64,000 nucleotides of DNA, from the NCBI RefSeq assembly GCF_022678645.1, contig NZ_JALBWV010000012.1, positions 62,001 to 126,000 of the forward strand, written 5' to 3'. Below the pieces are notes generated by a model that did not search any database, had not been told where the DNA came from, and saw nothing but the letters and a program-made list of their open reading frames with translations. Positions within the stretch are counted from its first letter, which is position 1; each line of letters opens with the position of its first letter. This DNA comes from Saccharopolyspora soli. Its GTDB lineage: Bacteria; Actinomycetota; Actinomycetes; Mycobacteriales; Pseudonocardiaceae. Positions 28,267 to 37,081 of this stretch are shown here, piece after piece. A program made the translations under genes and the position numbers.

Positions 28267-28300
28267 TTTGCGTGGCGGTTCCGGTGGCGGTGCGAGTTGC
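28267..28300. repeat. Dispersed motif GTGGCGGTGCGAGT, second copy
   Basis: TTTGCGTGGCGGT (28267-28279) and GTGGCGGTGCGAGTTGC (28284-28300) repeat the sequence at 9662-9683 with a 12-base insertion. It lies in the 122-bp gap between fadD19 and the NMO gene. Confidence 0.4.
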
Positions 28301-28359
28301 ACAGGTGGGCCAAGCGGCTGCGTCGCTTCAAAGACAACGGGCCAAGACCGGACAGGCCC

Positions 28360-30003
28360 TCAACTCGGCTCGATGGCGGTTTCGCGCCACGACGGGTCGC
28401 GCACGTCAGTCGGCTCGTGCGTGCGGGTGTGCCGCTTCGCCCAGGTGTAGTCGGGTTTTCCGCTGGGCGACCGGGTCACCTGCGCCACCAGCCACAGGCT
28501 GCGCGGCACCTTGTACCCGGCGATCCACGCCCGGACGTGCGCGTCGAGCTCGGCCAGCCGGGGCACCGCACCGGCCCTGGGCTGCACGACCGCCGCGACC
28601 CGCTGGCCGAGGCGATCGTCCGGCACCCCGACCACCAGAGCGTCGAACACGTCCGGATGCGACTTGAGCGCGGCCTCGACCTCCTCCGGGAAGACCTTCT
28701 CGCCACCGGTGTTGATGGACACCGAACCCCGCCCGAGCATCGTCACGGTGCCGTCGTCCTCGATGCGCGCGTAGTCGCCGGGCACGACGTACCGCTTGCC
28801 GTCGATCTCGACGAACACCGACCGGGACTTCTCCTCGTCCTTGTAGTAGCCGAGCGGGACGTGCCCGGTGCGCGCCAACCAGCCGATCTCGCCGGGCGGC
28901 GCGAAGCTCCGGTCGTCGCGGATGACGACGGTGGAGGCGTCGGCGTTGACCCGCGGCCCGCCGGTCTGCTCGACGTCGCGGGCGATGACGCCGATGCCGC
29001 TGAACCCGGTCTCCGACGAGCCGATCGAGTCGGTGATCACGACGTTGGGCAGCGCATCGAGGTACTGGTGTTGCACCGACCGAGAGAAAAGCGCCGCGCT
29101 GCTGGAGATCGCCACCAGCGAGGACGCGTCGTAGCTGCCCTCGTGGTACGCCTCGATGAGCGGCCGGGCCATCGCGTCACCGACGATGGCCAGCACGTTG
29201 ACCCGTTCCCGCTCGATCGCGCGCCACACCTCGTGCGCGTCGAACTGCGGCACGAACACCACCGGACTGCACGCGAACAGGTTGCCGAAGCTCGCCCACT
29301 GAGCGGCGCCGTGGATGAACGGCGCGGCGGGCAGCCGGACCAGGCCACCGCTTTCGGCCCCGGCGCGCGCCTGCTGCCACTCGTCGAGCATCCGCTCGCC
29401 GGTCATGAAGTCGATGCCGCCGCCGAGCACCCGCCAGACGTCCTCGTGCCGCCACATCACGCCCTTGGGCATGCCGGTGGTACCGCCGGTGTAGAGCAGG
29501 TAGAGGTCGTCGCCGCTGCGCGCCGGGAAGTCGCGCTCAGTCGGCTGATCGGCCAACACCGACTCGTACTCGACGCCGCCATACCCGGTGTAGTCCTCGT
29601 CGGTGCCGTCCTCGACGACGAGGACCTGGCGCAGTTCTGGGAAATCCGGCCGAACCTGGGCCACGGTCGCGCTGTAGCGGCGCTCGTGCACCAGTCCGGC
29701 GAGGTCCGCGTTGTCGAAGATGTAGCGCAATTCCTTCGGCACGTAGCGGAAGTTGATGTTGATGGGCACGGCGCGGACCTTGTAGGCCGCGAGCATGGTC
29801 TCCAGTGCCTCGATGGAGTTGCGGGAGTAGACCCCGATGTGCGAACCGGCCCCGAGGCCGTTCGCCGTGAAGTGGTGCGCCAACTGGTTGGTCCGCTGCT
29901 CCAGCTGTGCGAAGGTCAGCCGCCGCTCGCCGCAGACCACGGCGACGCGATCGGGTACCAGATCGACGGCGTGCTCGAAGAGATCTGCGATGTTGTAAGC
30001 CAC
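28360..30003 (-). CDS. fadD19: Steroid acyl-CoA synthetase FadD19
   Basis: A 547-residue CoA ligase, the same length as M. tuberculosis FadD19 (548) and with its characteristic segments: LYTGGTTGMPKGVMWRHED, ITDSIGSSETGF, PGDYARIEDDGTVTMLGRGS and SINTGGEKVFPEEVE. The C-terminal catalytic Lys is in SPSGKPDY. FadD19 loads CoA on the C26 acid of the eight-carbon sterol side chain, which commits it to beta-oxidation. I chose the GTG at 30003 (VAYNIADL), which aligns with the family start; the ribosome site is weak. A KstR box lies 12 bp upstream, in the gap shared with divergent echA19. Confidence 0.92.
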   Translation of the reverse strand: MAYNIADLFEHAVDLVPDRVAVVCGERRLTFAQLEQRTNQLAHHFTANGLGAGSHIGVYSRNSIEALETMLAAYKVRAVPININFRYVPKELRYIFDNADLAGLVHERRYSATVAQVRPDFPELRQVLVVEDGTDEDYTGYGGVEYESVLADQPTERDFPARSGDDLYLLYTGGTTGMPKGVMWRHEDVWRVLGGGIDFMTGERMLDEWQQARAGAESGGLVRLPAAPFIHGAAQWASFGNLFACSPVVFVPQFDAHEVWRAIERERVNVLAIVGDAMARPLIEAYHEGSYDASSLVAISSSAALFSRSVQHQYLDALPNVVITDSIGSSETGFSGIGVIARDVEQTGGPRVNADASTVVIRDDRSFAPPGEIGWLARTGHVPLGYYKDEEKSRSVFVEIDGKRYVVPGDYARIEDDGTVTMLGRGSVSINTGGEKVFPEEVEAALKSHPDVFDALVVGVPDDRLGQRVAAVVQPRAGAVPRLAELDAHVRAWIAGYKVPRSLWLVAQVTRSPSGKPDYTWAKRHTRTHEPTDVRDPSWRETAIEPS

Positions 30004-30014
30004 CCCAGAGAAAC

Positions 30015-30028
30015 TAGAACGTGTTATC
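30015..30028. promoter_or_regulatory. KstR-like box between fadD19 and echA19
   Basis: TAGAACGTGTTATC matches the consensus at 13 of 14 positions in the 155-bp divergent gap, nearer to fadD19. No second box was found on the echA19 side. Confidence 0.65.
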
Positions 30029-30158
30029 GTTTTCGGCAAGAACCCGAAAGCGTCTGTTTCCCAGTGCGAGATCCGGTCAGCACTACGACTTCTCGAGCAG
30101 TGCCCGGAAGAACCCGCCACGCGAACCGTCAAACACCTCCTAGCGCGGAAAGGTCCCC

Positions 30159-30962
30159 ATGACGTCGACAACAGAGGTCGTCGAGCAACCCCACTGCCTG
30201 GTCGAGCGGCGCGGCGCGGTGCTCGTGGTGACGATGAACCGGCCCGAGGTCCGCAACGCGCTGTCCGGGCCGATGCTGCAGATCATGCGTCAGGCGTGGG
30301 ACGAAGTCGACCAGGACGACGACATCCGGGTGTGCGTCCTCACCGGCGCGGGCGGTGCGTTCTGCGCCGGTGCGGACCTGAAGGCGATGACGCAGGCCCA
30401 TCCCGGCGACACGGCCCGCGGCATGGACATGTCGGTCATCGAACCCCTGCTCAAGGGCCGTCGGCTCACCAAACCGCTGATCGCGGCGGTGGAGGGACCC
30501 GCGGTGGCGGGCGGAACGGAAATCCTGCAGGCGACGGACATCCGGGTGGCGGGCGAGAGCGCGCGGTTCGGTGTCTCGGAGGCCCGGTGGGGCCTGTTCC
30601 CGCTGGGCGGCTCCGCGGTTCGGCTACCCCGGCAGATCCCGTACACCGTGGCGGCGGACATCCTGTTGACCGGCAGGCACATCCGAGCAGCGGAGGCCAA
30701 GGAGCTGGGTCTGATCGGACACGTCGTCCCGGACGGCCAGGCGCTGGAGAAGGCGCTGGAGCTCGCGAATCTGGTCGCGGCCAACGGTCCGCTGGCGGTT
30801 CAAGCAATCCTGCGCACCATGCGGGAGACCGAGGGCATGCCGGAGAACGAAGCGTTCACTGTGGACGCTCGTCTCGGCATGGAGGTGTTCGCCAGCGAAG
30901 ACGCCAAAGAAGGCCCCCGAGCCTTCGCCGAGAAGCGCAAACCCCACTTCCGCGGCCGATAA
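30159..30962 (+). CDS. echA19: Enoyl-CoA hydratase EchA19-like
   Basis: A 267-residue crotonase. The CoA/oxyanion segments are NALSG and [14 protein letters not shown] catalytic Glu lies in [12 protein letters not shown] and the second acidic residue in [12 protein letters not shown]. Its place divergent from fadD19 is the same as echA19 (Rv3516) in M. tuberculosis, whose product hydrates sterol side-chain enoyl-CoA. GGAAAGG precedes the ATG at 30159. It ends 90 bp before a family-A palindrome. Confidence 0.88.
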   Translation: MTSTTEVVEQPHCLVERRGAVLVVTMNRPEVRNALSGPMLQIMRQAWDEVDQDDDIRVCVLTGAGGAFCAGADLKAMTQAHPGDTARGMDMSVIEPLLKGRRLTKPLIAAVEGPAVAGGTEILQATDIRVAGESARFGVSEARWGLFPLGGSAVRLPRQIPYTVAADILLTGRHIRAAEAKELGLIGHVVPDGQALEKALELANLVAANGPLAVQAILRTMRETEGMPENEAFTVDARLGMEVFASEDAKEGPRAFAEKRKPHFRGR

Positions 30963-31051
30963 CCCGATCGGCCCAACACCGAAGGGCACCACCACCCGAG
31001 CAAGAGCACACGCCGCTCCGATCGGCGGCGCGGGTTCACTTGGACGTGGCA

Positions 31052-31104
31052 TGAGTGAAGGGCACCTTCGACCGGTTAAGTCGGTAAAAGGTGCCCTTCA
31101 CTCA
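31052..31104. terminator. Family-A palindrome between convergent echA19 and the CoA ligase
   Basis: TGAGTGAAGGGCACCTT pairs with AAGGTGCCCTTCACTCA (outer 17 bases perfect), with partial pairing inside. It lies between two convergent genes. Confidence 0.75.
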
Positions 31105-31116
31105 GCACTCCAACGG

Positions 31117-32667
31117 TCAGATCGCTCGGTCGTGGTTGGCCCAGTAGGGGTCTCGGAGCTTGCGCTTGTAGAGCTTTCCGTTGGGATCGCGGGGTAGTTC
31201 CGCGACGAAGTCGACGCTGCGCGGGATTTTGAACTTCGCCAGCCGTTCGTGGGCGAAGGCGATCAGCTCGGCCGCCAACTCCTCTCCCGGCTCGACGCCT
31301 TCGGCGGGCTGCACGACGGCCTTGACCTCTTCTCCCCAGTCCTGGTGCGGGACTCCGAAAACCGCCACGTCGGCCACCTCAGGGTGCACCGACAGGGTGT
31401 TCTCGATCTCGGCCGGGTAGATGTTCACCCCACCGGAGATGATCATGTCGCTCTTGCGGTCGCACAGGTACAGGTAGCCGTCCGCGTCGAGGTAGCCGAT
31501 GTCCCCGAGAGTGAACAGGTCGCCGACCCGCGCTTGCTCGGTCTTCCGGGCGTCCCGGTGGTATTCGAAGCTGGATCCGCCCATCCGCATGTAGACCGTG
31601 CCGATCTCGCCGGGCGGCAGCTCCGCGCCGTCGTCCCCCAGCACCTTGACCGTCGATCCCGGCCAGGCCCGGCCGACCGAACCGGGCTTGGCCAGCCACT
31701 CCTCGGCGGTGATCGACGTACCGCCGCCCTCGGTCGCCGCGTAGTACTCCACCACCACCGGCCCCCACCAGTCCAGCATCGCCCGCTTGACCTCAGGCGG
31801 ACACGGCGCCGCCCCGTGGATCGCCGCGCGCAGCGACGACACGTCGTAGCGCTCGCGGACCTCGGTCGGCAGCGCGAGCAGCCGGTGGAACTGGGTCGGC
31901 ACCATGTGCGTGTGGGTGACCCGGTGCTGGTCGATCAGCCGGAGCATCTCTGCCGGGTCCCAGCGGTCCATCAGCACCGCCTGGTGTCCGAATTGGATGG
32001 CGTGGCTGACGAAGTTGAGCACTGCGGTGTGGTACAGCGGCGAACCGCACAGGTGCACGTGGTCGTCGAAGGGTCGCAGGCCGAAGATGCCGAAGAACCA
32101 CTTCGCCGCCGCTGGTACCTGGTCGGGATCGTCCCCGGTCAGCGGGCGGCGGACGCCCTTGGGACGACCTGTGGTTCCCGAGGTGTAGAGCATCGGCGAA
32201 CCCGTCGTCCGCACGTCCGGACGCTTCGGCGGCTCCTGCGCGCCGAGGCTGGAAAGCCGGTGGAAACCGGGTATCTCGCCCACAGCGAACCGCGCCGACG
32301 ACGGCAATCCGCTGCGGGCCGCGGCATCCGCCGCTGCCTCGGCGAACCTCTCGTGCGCCACGAATGCTTTCGCGCCGCTGTCTTCGAGCAGGTAGGCGAC
32401 CTCGGCGCCGACCAGGTGCCAGTTCACCGTCACCACGTACAAGCCGCATTGCAGCGCCGCGAAGTACGCCGCGAGCAGGTCCGCCCCGTTGGGCAGCATC
32501 AGCACGATGCTGTCGCCGACCTCCAGCCCCATGCTCTGCAGACCTCGCCCGTAGCGGTCGGCCGCCGCCGCGAGCTCGGCGTAGCCGACCGACTCGCCAT
32601 CCGGCGTGACCACGGCGGTCCGGTTCGGTTGTTGCTCGGCGATCTTCCACAGCCCAATGTCGGACAC
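31117..32667 (-). CDS. Acyl-CoA synthetase, third CoA ligase of the cluster
   Basis: A 516-residue adenylate-forming ligase. It has MLYTSGTTGRPKGVRRP as the phosphate loop, YYAATEGGG, LGDIGYLDADGYLYLCDRKSDMIISGGVNIYPAEIE and the final Lys in DPNGKLYKRKL. It differs clearly from FadD17 and FadD19. It resembles bile-acid-type or short side-chain CoA ligases, but its substrate cannot be assigned from sequence. The GTG start at 32667 follows AGGAGT. A perfect KstR box (32720-32733) lies 53 bp upstream, so steroid control is likely. Confidence 0.8.
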   Translation of the reverse strand: MSDIGLWKIAEQQPNRTAVVTPDGESVGYAELAAAADRYGRGLQSMGLEVGDSIVLMLPNGADLLAAYFAALQCGLYVVTVNWHLVGAEVAYLLEDSGAKAFVAHERFAEAAADAAARSGLPSSARFAVGEIPGFHRLSSLGAQEPPKRPDVRTTGSPMLYTSGTTGRPKGVRRPLTGDDPDQVPAAAKWFFGIFGLRPFDDHVHLCGSPLYHTAVLNFVSHAIQFGHQAVLMDRWDPAEMLRLIDQHRVTHTHMVPTQFHRLLALPTEVRERYDVSSLRAAIHGAAPCPPEVKRAMLDWWGPVVVEYYAATEGGGTSITAEEWLAKPGSVGRAWPGSTVKVLGDDGAELPPGEIGTVYMRMGGSSFEYHRDARKTEQARVGDLFTLGDIGYLDADGYLYLCDRKSDMIISGGVNIYPAEIENTLSVHPEVADVAVFGVPHQDWGEEVKAVVQPAEGVEPGEELAAELIAFAHERLAKFKIPRSVDFVAELPRDPNGKLYKRKLRDPYWANHDRAI

Positions 32668-32719
32668 GGTGGGACTCCTGTCGACGATGACGCAGCCGGA
32701 ATCAGCAGAACACCCAAAT

Positions 32720-32733
32720 TAGAACTTGTTACA
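32720..32733. promoter_or_regulatory. KstR-like box upstream of the third CoA ligase, perfect match
   Basis: TAGAACTTGTTACA matches at all positions. It overlaps the stop codon of the upstream LLM oxidoreductase (TAA at 32731-32729). Confidence 0.7.
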
Positions 32734-33778
32734 GTTCGTCGGCAAGCCCCAGGGCCCCGGCGATGCCGAGCAAGTGCTCGACGTCGCGACAGCCGACCAG
32801 CAGCGTGCCCACCCCGGCTTTCTCCCACTCCCGCACCCGGTTCCGCACCGCCTCGGCATCGCCGATGATCGCGACGTCCTCGACCATCTCGTCCGGCACC
32901 ACCGACACCGCTTCCTCGCGACGCCCGGCGGCGAACAGCCGCACCACGTCGTCCACAGCAGATCCGTAGTCCATCCGGCGGAACAGCTCGGCGTGGAAAT
33001 TCATCCCAGGCGCACCCATCCCGCCGATGTAGAGCGCGAGCGAGGGCTTCAGCCGCGCCCGCTCAGCTGGCGGATCGTCGGTGACGACGATCTGGCAACT
33101 GGCCGCGATCTCGAACTCGCCGCGGCTGCGGCGTGCCCCTGGACGGGCGAATCCCTCGGCCAACCAGTCCTCGTACATCCCGGCGACGCGCGGCGAGTAG
33201 TACACCGCGAGCCAACCGTCGGCGATCTCGGCGGTCTGAGCGACGTTGCGCGGACCTTCCGCACCCAGCCAGATGGGCAGATCGGCGCGCAGCGGGTGGG
33301 TTATCGAGCGCAACGATTTGCCCAGACCGAGTGAGCCGGGCCCATCGTAGGGCAACCGGTGGTGCGTACCGTCGTTGCGCACCGGAGCCTCGCGGGCCAA
33401 GACCTGCCGCACGATCTCGACGTACTCCCGAGTCCGCGCAAGCGGTTTGGCGAACGGTTGGCCGTACCAGCCTTCGACGACCTGCGGTCCGGACACCCCC
33501 AGTCCCAACACGCACCGCCCGCCGGAAAGGTGGTCCAGCGTCAGCGCGTGCATCGCGCAGGACGCGGGCGAGCGCGCGGCGATCTGGGCGACCGAGGTGC
33601 CCAGCCGCACCCGACTGGTCCGGGAGCCCCACCAGGCCAGCGGGGTGAACGCATCCGATCCCCAGGACTCCGCCGCGAAGATCCCGTCGAATCCGGCGCG
33701 CTCGGCTTCGAGAACGAGTTCTTCCGCATTCGGCGGCGGTGCCGCACCCCAGTAGCCGAGCTGAAGCCCGATCCTCAT
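32729..33778 (-). CDS. LLM-class F420-dependent oxidoreductase (Rv3520c-like)
   Basis: A 349-residue luciferase-like TIM-barrel protein of the F420 type. It has AERAGFDGIFAAESWGSDAFT, LDHLSGGRCVLGLGVSGPQVVEGWYG and PIWLGAEGPRNVAQTAEIADGW. Synteny with Rv3520c, which faces Rv3521-ltp4-ltp3 in M. tuberculosis, is exact. The substrate is unknown; a hydride transfer to or from a steroid CoA ester is the obvious guess. The ATG at 33778 has a perfect AGGAGG. It is divergent from the OB-fold/ltp4/ltp3 operon and shares a KstR box with it. Confidence 0.82.
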   Translation of the reverse strand: MRIGLQLGYWGAAPPPNAEELVLEAERAGFDGIFAAESWGSDAFTPLAWWGSRTSRVRLGTSVAQIAARSPASCAMHALTLDHLSGGRCVLGLGVSGPQVVEGWYGQPFAKPLARTREYVEIVRQVLAREAPVRNDGTHHRLPYDGPGSLGLGKSLRSITHPLRADLPIWLGAEGPRNVAQTAEIADGWLAVYYSPRVAGMYEDWLAEGFARPGARRSRGEFEIAASCQIVVTDDPPAERARLKPSLALYIGGMGAPGMNFHAELFRRMDYGSAVDDVVRLFAAGRREEAVSVVPDEMVEDVAIIGDAEAVRNRVREWEKAGVGTLLVGCRDVEHLLGIAGALGLADEL

Positions 33779-33854
33779 CGGCGAACCTCCTTGTCCTGCT
33801 GCACGATGACGTACTCGTCCACTTGCCATCGTGCCCGGATATTGCCCCAAAATC

Positions 33855-33868
33855 GAGAACATGTTTCA
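33855..33868. promoter_or_regulatory. KstR-like box between the LLM oxidoreductase and the OB-fold operon
   Basis: GAGAACATGTTTCA matches at 13 of 14 positions. It ends only 9 bp before the GTG of the OB-fold gene. Confidence 0.65.
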
Positions 33869-33877
33869 CTTCACTGC

Positions 33878-34846
33878 GTGACTGGGCTCTCCGAACCACT
33901 CAGCGCACCCCTCGAAGTCGGCTTCGACTACACCCGATCCCTCGGCCCGGTGCACGGCCGGTTCGCCACCGCGTTGCGCGACGGCCGCATCATCGGGGTT
34001 CGCGGCAGCGACGGCCGGGTGCACGTGCCGCCGGTCGAGTACGACCCGGACACCGCCGCAGCGCTCGACGAATTCGTGCCGGTCGGATCGCAGGGCACCG
34101 TCGTGAGCTGGTCGTGGATGCCCGAGCCGTTGGAAGGCCAACCGCTGCAACGTCCCTTCGCATGGGCCTTCGTACTGCTCGACGGCGCGGACACCCCCAT
34201 GCTGCACGCCGTCGACGTGCCGTCTCCCGAACAGATCCACACCGGTTTGCGGGTGCAGGTGCGCTGGGCCGAGGAGCGCGGCAACGGCATCCGCGACATC
34301 GCGTACTTCGAACCGGTCGTGAGTGGAAATGGTCGCCAGGACGACCAAAATCACTCACGACCCGAACCCGTCACCATGCTGACCACCCCGGTGCACCTGC
34401 ACTACCAGCACTCGGCGTCGCCCGAGGAGAGCCGCTACCTGCGCGGCCTGGCCGACGGTCGGCTGCTCGGCCAGCGCTGCCCGGCGTGCGGGAAGGTCTA
34501 CATCCCACCGCGCGGCGCCTGCCCGACCGACGGGGTGCCCACCGAGGACGAGGTCGAGCTCCCCGACACCGGCATCGTGACCACGTTCTGCATCGTCAAC
34601 GTCCCGTTCCTGGGCCAGCGCATCAAGCCGCCCTACGTGTCGGCTTACGTGCTGCTCGACGGCGCCGACATCGCCTTCCTGCACCTGGTGCTGGGTTGCG
34701 CGGCCGAGGAGGTGCGGATGGGGATGCGGGTGCGCGCGGTGTGGAAACCCCGCGAGCAGTGGGGGAACACGCTGGAGAACATCGATCACTTCCACCCCAC
34801 CGGCGAGCCCGATGCGCCCTTCGAGTCCTACGCCCAACACCTTTGA
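33878..34846 (+). CDS. Tandem OB-fold (DUF35) protein, partner of Ltp4/Ltp3
   Basis: A 322-residue protein with two DUF35 domains. The first (about residues 1-145) has the OB-fold core but no cysteines, so its zinc ribbon has been lost. The second (about 165-322) keeps CPACGKVYIPPRGACPTD, where Asp stands at the usual fourth cysteine. It corresponds to Rv3521. DUF35 proteins typically pair with thiolase-like Ltp proteins as aldolases or thiolases. The GTG at 33878 has no ribosome site and lies 9 bp from a KstR box, so the mRNA may be leaderless. The linker between the domains (VVSGNGRQDDQNHSRPE) is encoded by an inserted family-B palindrome. Confidence 0.82.
   Translation: MTGLSEPLSAPLEVGFDYTRSLGPVHGRFATALRDGRIIGVRGSDGRVHVPPVEYDPDTAAALDEFVPVGSQGTVVSWSWMPEPLEGQPLQRPFAWAFVLLDGADTPMLHAVDVPSPEQIHTGLRVQVRWAEERGNGIRDIAYFEPVVSGNGRQDDQNHSRPEPVTMLTTPVHLHYQHSASPEESRYLRGLADGRLLGQRCPACGKVYIPPRGACPTDGVPTEDEVELPDTGIVTTFCIVNVPFLGQRIKPPYVSAYVLLDGADIAFLHLVLGCAAEEVRMGMRVRAVWKPREQWGNTLENIDHFHPTGEPDAPFESYAQHL
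34316..34361. repeat. Family-B palindrome inside a coding sequence
   Basis: GTCGTGAGTGGAAATGGTCG-CCAGGA-CGACCAAAATCACTCACGAC lies in frame between the two domains of the OB-fold protein. The core GGTCGCCAGGACGACC is identical to the intergenic copy at 53852-53897. Confidence 0.8.
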
Positions 34847-34865
34847 GCTTCTCCGGGAGTCCGTC

Positions 34866-35921
34866 GTGACAGACGTAGCGGTCGTCGGTTTCGCGCAGGC
34901 ACCGAACGTGCGCGCCACCCAGGGCACCACCAACGGGGTCGAGATGCTGGTCCCGATCTTCCGGGAGGTGCTGGCCAGCACCGGGTTGACCAAGGAGGAC
35001 ATCGGCTTCTGGTGCTCCGGATCCTCGGATTACCTCGCGGGCCGCGCCTTTTCGTTCATCGCCGCCATCGACGCCATCGGCGCGTTCCCGCCGATCAACG
35101 AATCGCACGTGGAGATGGACGCGGCTTGGGCGCTCTACGAGGCGTGGGTGAAGATCCGCACCGGCGAGGTCGACACCGCCCTGGTCTACGGATTCGGGAA
35201 ATCCTCGGCGGGAGACCTGCGCCGAACGCTCGCCCTGCAACTCGACCCGTACGCGGTCGCGCCGTTGTGGCCGGACTCGGTGAGCATCGCCGGGTTGCAG
35301 GCCCGACTCGGATTGGACACCGGGGACTGGACCGAACGCGACATGGCCGCGGTCGCAGCCCGAAGTCGGGCAGCCGCCAGGGCGAATCCCAGCGCGCAGC
35401 TGTCCGGATCGGTCGAAGCGGACGAACTGCTCGCCGCGCCCTACATCGCCGATCCGCTGCGGGCGCACGACTGCGCGCCGATCACCGACGGGGCTGCGGT
35501 GGTGGTGCTGGCGAGCGCGGGCAGAGCTCGGGAGATACGCGAAAGACCCGCCTGGATCACCGGTTTGGAACACCGAATCGAATCGGGCAGCCTCGGTGCC
35601 CGCGACCTGCGCCGGTCGTCGTCGACCACGGCCGCTGCGCAAGCGGCAGGTGTCGACGGCGTCGAACTCGCGGAGCTGCACGCCCCGTTCACCCACCAGG
35701 AAATCCTGTTGCGCCAGGCGATCGGACTCGACGACGACGTCGCGATCAACCCTTCTGGCGGTGCGCTGTGCGGCAACCCGATGTTCGCGGCGGGACTGGC
35801 GCGCATCGGCGAGGCCGCCACGCGCGTGCTGGACGGGCGGGCCGCGAGAGTGCTGGCGCACGCCACCAGCGGTCCGGCGTTGCAGCAGAACCTGGTCTGC
35901 GTGATGGAGGGAAGGTCCTGA
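34866..35921 (+). CDS. ltp4: Lipid-transfer protein / thiolase-like Ltp4
   Basis: A 351-residue non-decarboxylating thiolase-superfamily (SCP-x type) protein. Features include VDTALVYGFGKSS and the C-terminal INPSGGALCGNPMFAAGLARIGEA. It matches the ltp4 (Rv3522) position between the DUF35 gene and ltp3. With the OB-fold protein it probably forms a complex acting on a steroid acyl-CoA, by retro-aldol cleavage or thiolysis; the reaction is not established. The GTG at 34866 follows GGGAG. An in-frame start at 34812 overlaps the upstream gene and is less likely. Confidence 0.82.
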   Translation: MTDVAVVGFAQAPNVRATQGTTNGVEMLVPIFREVLASTGLTKEDIGFWCSGSSDYLAGRAFSFIAAIDAIGAFPPINESHVEMDAAWALYEAWVKIRTGEVDTALVYGFGKSSAGDLRRTLALQLDPYAVAPLWPDSVSIAGLQARLGLDTGDWTERDMAAVAARSRAAARANPSAQLSGSVEADELLAAPYIADPLRAHDCAPITDGAAVVVLASAGRAREIRERPAWITGLEHRIESGSLGARDLRRSSSTTAAAQAAGVDGVELAELHAPFTHQEILLRQAIGLDDDVAINPSGGALCGNPMFAAGLARIGEAATRVLDGRAARVLAHATSGPALQQNLVCVMEGRS

Positions 35922-37081
35922 TGGGCAAGCGGTTGGCGGCGGTCCTCGGGACCGGCCAGACGCACCACACCAGCAAGCGGCTCGACGTCTCGATCGCCGG
36001 GCTGTGCCGGGAGGCGGCCGAGCGCGCGTTGGCCGATGCGGGCCTGGACTGGCCGGACATCGACGCGGTCGTGGTCGGCAAGGCACCGGACCTGTTCGAG
36101 GGCGTGATGATGCCGGAGCTGCAACTGGCCGATTCCCTCGGGGCGACCGGGAAACCGCTGCTCCGGGTGCACACCGCCGGATCGGTCGGCGGCTCGACCG
36201 GCAACGTCGCCGCGACCCTGGTGCAGGGCGGGGTGCACCAGCGGGTGCTCGCGGTGGCGTTCGAGAAGCAGTCCGAGTCGAACGCGATGTGGGCGCTGTC
36301 CATCCTGCCGCCGTTCAACATGCCGGTCGGGGCCGGGGCTGGTGGCTACTTCGCCCCGCACGTCCGGTCCTACATCCGCCGCTCCGGTGCACCCGAGCAC
36401 ATCGGTGCCATGGTCGCGGTGAAGGATCGGCGCAACGGCGCCCGAAATCCGTACGCACACCTCAAACAGGCTGGTATAACCCTGGAATCGGTGCTGGCGT
36501 CGCAGGTGCTGTGGGATCCGATCCGCTACGACGAGACCTGCCCGTCCTCGGACGGCGCGTGCGCATTGGTCATCGGCGACGAGTCGTCGGTGGCCGGACC
36601 TGCCGCGTGGATCCACGCCACCGCGATGCGCACCGAACCGACCACCTTCGCGGGGCGGGACCAGGTGGACCCGCAGGCCGGTCGGGACGCGGCGGCGGCG
36701 CTGTGGCGGCAGGCGGGCATCACCGATCCACTGTCCGAAGTGGACGCGGCCGAGATCTACGTGCCGTTCTCCTGGTTCGAGCCGATGTGGCTGGAGAACC
36801 TGGGCTTCGCAGCCGTCGGCCAGGGTTGGAAGCTGACGGAGGCCGGGGACACCGCGCTGGACGGGCGGCTGCCGGTGAATCCCTCCGGCGGCGTGCTGTC
36901 GTCGAACCCGATCGGCGCGTCCGGGTTGCTGCGGTTCGCCGAGGCGGCGATGCAGGTGACCGGCAAGGCGGGCGAGCACCAGGTGGACGGTGCCCGAACC
37001 GCGTTGGGCCACGCTTACGGCGGTGGCTCGCAATACTTCTCCATGTGGGTTGTCGGCGCGCAGAAACCGGGGGAACGATGA
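35921..37081 (+). CDS. ltp3: Lipid-transfer protein / thiolase-like Ltp3
   Basis: A 386-residue SCP-x/thiolase-like protein. It has VHTAGSVGGSTGNVAATLVQGG (nucleophile-loop region, with no Cys where thiolases carry one), LPVNPSGGVLSSNPIGASGLLRFAEA, and a final GHAYGGGSQYFSMWVV. It matches ltp3 (Rv3523). The ATG overlaps the ltp4 stop by one base (TGATG) and the stop overlaps the next ATG (ATGA), so four genes are translated as one unit. The missing active cysteine suggests an aldolase-type rather than thiolytic reaction. Confidence 0.82.
   Translation: MGKRLAAVLGTGQTHHTSKRLDVSIAGLCREAAERALADAGLDWPDIDAVVVGKAPDLFEGVMMPELQLADSLGATGKPLLRVHTAGSVGGSTGNVAATLVQGGVHQRVLAVAFEKQSESNAMWALSILPPFNMPVGAGAGGYFAPHVRSYIRRSGAPEHIGAMVAVKDRRNGARNPYAHLKQAGITLESVLASQVLWDPIRYDETCPSSDGACALVIGDESSVAGPAAWIHATAMRTEPTTFAGRDQVDPQAGRDAAAALWRQAGITDPLSEVDAAEIYVPFSWFEPMWLENLGFAAVGQGWKLTEAGDTALDGRLPVNPSGGVLSSNPIGASGLLRFAEAAMQVTGKAGEHQVDGARTALGHAYGGGSQYFSMWVVGAQKPGER

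Noticed and set aside
35012..37081. Extended plus-strand frame upstream of ltp3
   Set aside because: It overlaps ltp4 out of frame; the ATG at 35921 overlaps the ltp4 stop in the usual coupled way.
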